7,359 nt of DNA from a bacterium (GTDB lineage: Bacteria > Chloroflexota > Dormibacteria > UBA8260 > Bog-877), in the NCBI GenBank assembly GCA_021817025.1, contig JAKAWF010000159.1, positions 1-7,359 on the forward strand, given 5' to 3'. The notes beneath the pieces were generated by a model. The model was not told the DNA's origin, ran no database searches, and saw only the letters and a list, made by a program, of their open reading frames with translations. The position numbers and the translations under genes were made by a program. Of the stretch, positions 4,984-7,359 are shown piece after piece. Position 1 is the first letter of the stretch. Every line of letters begins with the position of its first letter.

Positions 4984-6237
4984 ATGGGAAAACTGGGAAG
5001 TCTGCCGATTGTGGCGATCCTCGGCATGGCCACTCTGGTAGGCGTGGCCATGGTGGCGGCCCCCGTTGCGACCGCCACGAGTTCGACTTTGTACGTGTCG
5101 CCATCGGCTAGCCAGAACAGTGGTGACAGCTCGTGCTCGACGGCGACGTACTCGACGATCCAGTCGGCGGTGGCGGCAGCTTCATCTGGGGCTACCGTCG
5201 AGGTGTGCACCGGGACCTACACCGTAGATGGCGCGACTACTAGCAGCATTGGGGGCATCGACCTCTTCCAGCCGGTGACCCTGGAAGCCTCGGGTACGGT
5301 GACCATCACGGGTACGGGTCCGATCTTCAACCTCTACAACGCAAGCAGTCCCTCTGCGGGCGTCACCGGCGTCACGATCGAAGGCTTCGACTTCCAGAAC
5401 ATCACCGGCTCAGGCTACAACGGCGTCATCACGGTCGGTGGCTACGGGGCGGGTGACGTGACCATCAAGGACAACACCTTTACCAATATCACTGACGAGG
5501 CGATCGGCTACCACGGGAACTTCGGGCTCACATCTCCCCTGGGAACCAACTTCGACATCGTAGGCAACACGGTCTCCAATGTCACGGGGAGCGGCACCTC
5601 TGCGCGGGACGGCATGTTCCTGGGTGACCTGAGCAACAGTGTGATCGCCGACAACACCGTCTCCCAGACAGTATGGGCGGGGATCATCCTCACCGGCGCC
5701 GCGGGGGTCGGCAGTGAGGGTGGCAACACCATCGAGGGCAACACGGTGAGCGACGTGCCCGAGGAGGGCATCCAGATCGCCTTCGGCACCAACGACACCG
5801 TGTCGGGCAACTACGTCACCAACGCGGGGAACGGCTCCAATTCCGGCCTGGCCGCCACCGCAGGCTACGTGAGCGGTCGCAACTGTGCGATCTGCCTCTA
5901 CGACACGGGACAGACGGCCATTTCGGTCACCGACAACGTCCTCACCGACAGCTATCAGGGCGTGGGTGTTGGGCAAGATAATGCCAGTCCCGGCGCGCTC
6001 GGCTCGGGCATCGTCGTGACCCACAATGTCCTTGTCAACGACAGTGACTACGGGGTCGTGAACAATGCCTCCAGCGGTACTCTTCCTGCCGTCGCGAACT
6101 GGTGGGGAAGCCACCTTGGGCCAACCACTGCGGCGAACAAGGGCGATCATGGTATGGCTGGGGTAGCAGTGAGTGCCAATGTGCGGTACGCGCCCTGGTG
6201 CCAGAACAATTCCTGTGTCACCGGTGGCCCAGGCTGA
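4984..6237 (+). CDS. Secreted right-handed parallel beta-helix protein
   Basis: The 417-residue protein starts at ATG 4984 behind a strong GGAGGGAGG site. It begins with a Sec signal peptide: Lys3, a hydrophobic core at about 8-28 and an Ala-rich cleavage region near 26-32 (AAPVATATSS). The mature N-terminus (TLYVSP, then TIQSAVAAASSGATVEVCTGTY at about 58-79) is the usual cap of NosD/pectate-lyase-like beta helices. Repeating rungs follow, each with an Asn ladder: IKDNTFTNI (161-169), IVGNTVSNV (192-200), IADNTVSQT (221-229), IEGNTVSDV (250-258), VSGNYVTNA (273-281), VTDNVLTDS (315-323) and VTHNVLVND (345-353). It ends with the NWWGS element (372-376) and a Pro-Trp-Cys segment. Six cysteines in three near pairs (51/75, 301/304, 406/411) suggest disulfides. 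The fold is used by polysaccharide lyases, adhesins and phage tailspikes; no catalytic set is evident, so substrate is unknown. There is no sortase signal or anchor helix, so it is probably released. Confidence 0.87.
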   Translation: MGKLGSLPIVAILGMATLVGVAMVAAPVATATSSTLYVSPSASQNSGDSSCSTATYSTIQSAVAAASSGATVEVCTGTYTVDGATTSSIGGIDLFQPVTLEASGTVTITGTGPIFNLYNASSPSAGVTGVTIEGFDFQNITGSGYNGVITVGGYGAGDVTIKDNTFTNITDEAIGYHGNFGLTSPLGTNFDIVGNTVSNVTGSGTSARDGMFLGDLSNSVIADNTVSQTVWAGIILTGAAGVGSEGGNTIEGNTVSDVPEEGIQIAFGTNDTVSGNYVTNAGNGSNSGLAATAGYVSGRNCAICLYDTGQTAISVTDNVLTDSYQGVGVGQDNASPGALGSGIVVTHNVLVNDSDYGVVNNASSGTLPAVANWWGSHLGPTTAANKGDHGMAGVAVSANVRYAPWCQNNSCVTGGPG

Positions 6238-6256
6238 GCCTCGGGTAGTTTTCAAG

Positions 6257-6286
6257 GTAGCCGGGGGGGCGCACTCCCCCGGCTAC
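6257..6286 (+). terminator. Strong hairpin after the beta-helix gene
   Basis: GTAGCCGGGGG (6257-6267) pairs perfectly with CCCCCGGCTAC (6276-6286) over 11 bp with an 8-nt loop. It sits 19 bp after the stop codon. There is no downstream T-run, which is common for terminators of high-GC bacteria. Confidence 0.75.
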
Positions 6287-6345
6287 TCCCCTATCCCATG
6301 GGATTGATCAGGCCGAGGACCGGCCCAGCCCTTGGGCGGCCGGTT

Positions 6346-6369
6346 TGACCGCATAACTGACCGCATAGC
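6346..6369. repeat. 12-bp tandem duplication
   Basis: TGACCGCATAAC (6346-6357) is followed at once by TGACCGCATAGC (6358-6369), 11 of 12 bases identical. It lies between the terminator hairpin and the point where recombinase similarity begins, so it may be a junction scar or part of an attachment site. This is only suggestive. Confidence 0.5.
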
Positions 6370-6408
6370 CGCTGGACCGCCCTGTATGCGGATGGACTTC
6401 TGTGGAGA

Positions 6409-7359
6409 TTGCTCTCGCTCCGTGATCTCAGAATGGATGAGCATGGACTACGCTGGACGCTTCGACACGAACTCGAAAACCGCTGGGAGGAGAGCCTGCG
6501 CGGGCTGGCCAAGGCCGAAGCCGCTTTGGCCGAGCGCCAGCAGCAGCGGCCTCGTCCTCTCAGCCCCCACGAGCGCCAACTGCTGACCGCCTTGGGGAGT
6601 GACTTGAAGCTCGTCTGGTCGGCACCCACCACTACCGACCGTGACCGCAAGGAATTACTGCACCTGCTCCTTGAAGAGGTGATCATCGAGCTGAGCGAGG
6701 ACAAGGCTAGCGCTCATCTGGTCATTCGCTGGCAGGGAGGGGCAATCACGGAGCTCGATGTCGACACCGCCTACCGGCCCCAGCCCAGGATCAAGACCGA
6801 CGAGGACACCATCGACCTGCTGCGCCGGCTGGCGGTTCACTACACCGATGACCAGATCGCTGGCATCCTCAACCGACAGGGTCGGCTCAGCGCGCGCGGG
6901 TCCCGCTTCACGGCGGTCATCGTGGCTAGTCTGCGCAGCAACCGAGGCATTCCTCGGTACCAGCCCACATCCCAAGGGAGCGAAGCTGGCGAGCTGCTCT
7001 CCATCGCCAGGGCCGCGGCGGCCTTGGGAATCGCACCCTCTACGCTCCATCGCTGGCTCTCGGACGGTTTCATCGGGGCGGAACAGTTAACCCCCGGAGC
7101 GCCGTGGCGTATTCGAATGACTGAGGACCTCCGGTCGCAGTTCGTGGAAGAGGCACCCCCAGGCTGGGTGCCCATGTGGGAGGCTATGAAGGCTTTGAAA
7201 GTGTCGAGACAGACGGTGTTGCAACGTGTAAAGCGCGGAGAGCTCCGAGCTCTCCACCTCCGCTCCGGAAGGCGCAAAGGGCTCCGAATTGAACTCCCAG
7301 AGGCCATCCCAAGCGCGGCCGGAAGCCTCTTCGAAGACCTCCAGCAGAATCAGGGGTAG
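6409..7359 (+). pseudogene. Large serine recombinase, C-terminal part only
   Basis: The 316-codon frame from TTG 6409 carries the C-terminal half of a recombinase of the large-serine type. It has a coiled-coil stretch (ENRWEESL...AKAEAAL, about 23-42), the hallmark VWSAPTTTDRDRKELL (69-84), then TDEDTIDLLRRLAVHY (130-145), IAGILNRQGRL (150-160) and a GIPRY segment. Two MerR/excisionase-like helix-turn-helix units follow: AAAALGIAPSTLHRWLSDG (202-220, with EQLTPGAPWRI after it) and AMKALKVSRQTVLQRVKRG (259-277). Recognisable similarity begins around residue 18. The ~120-residue serine catalytic domain and zinc-ribbon part are absent, an in-frame stop sits at 6358-6360, and neither the TTG nor ATG 6433 has a credible ribosome site. 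It should not recombine DNA, although a truncated product could still bind it. The stop codon is 7357-7359. Confidence 0.8.

Noticed and set aside
2844..6237. Complete prophage or conjugative plasmid
   Set aside because: No capsid, tail, portal, relaxase or replication gene is recognisable, so only a partial or novel module can be claimed.
5410..6255. Minus-strand open frame of 281 codons
   Set aside because: It is antisense to the regular Asn-ladder repeats of the beta-helix gene; its apparent repetitiveness simply mirrors them.
1..7359. CRISPR array or tRNA attachment site
   Set aside because: No regularly spaced direct repeats and no tRNA-like cloverleaf or T-arm sequence were seen on either strand.

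Overview
The window is high-GC with GC-rich third codon positions, GTG starts overlapping upstream stops, and gene remnants of families common in actinobacteria. A member of the Actinomycetota is the best guess; nothing here fixes the genus. It reads as an accessory region: four mobile-gene fragments, all damaged, bracket a small intact gene cassette with no housekeeping genes.

Left block (1-1486, minus strand). A 306-residue tyrosine recombinase (382-1302) overlaps by 4 bp a second tyrosine recombinase. Only about 82 N-terminal residues of the second can be recognised before the sequence switches to a fragment of an ExeA/TniB-type AAA ATPase that runs off the left edge. Upstream of the intact recombinase is a 140-bp block of nested inverted repeats built on GATTATGTGC. 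It ends in a perfect 32-bp palindrome (1455-1486). Immediately beyond the palindrome begins, in mid-protein, the C-terminal part of an IS1634-family transposase (1482-2537). The simplest reading is that a recombinase-pair or RIT-like element inserted into or recombined with an older IS1634 copy, and the palindrome is its terminus.

Central cassette (2538-6237). A 306-bp intergenic region holds a convincing sigma-70-type promoter (TTGCAC-17 bp-TAAGGT), an 18-bp dyad, three copies of AGGTCCA and two leader hairpins. It drives three tightly packed genes: an acidic coiled-coil protein (2844-3398), a compact FtsK/HerA-superfamily ATPase (3395-4138) and a small basic/proline-rich single-pass membrane protein (4151-4516). 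A small antisense gene with an HxxxCxxC motif (4535-4744, minus) follows. Then comes a secreted right-handed parallel beta-helix protein (4984-6237) ending in a strong hairpin. The ATPase, coiled-coil and membrane-protein trio looks like a minimal DNA- or polymer-translocating unit (plasmid, viral packaging or surface export); this is inference from motifs and order.

Right block (6287-7359). After the hairpin and a short stretch with a 12-bp tandem duplication lies the C-terminal part of a large serine recombinase. It lacks its catalytic domain and has two MerR/excisionase-like helix-turn-helix modules at its end. The stop codon is the last base of the window.
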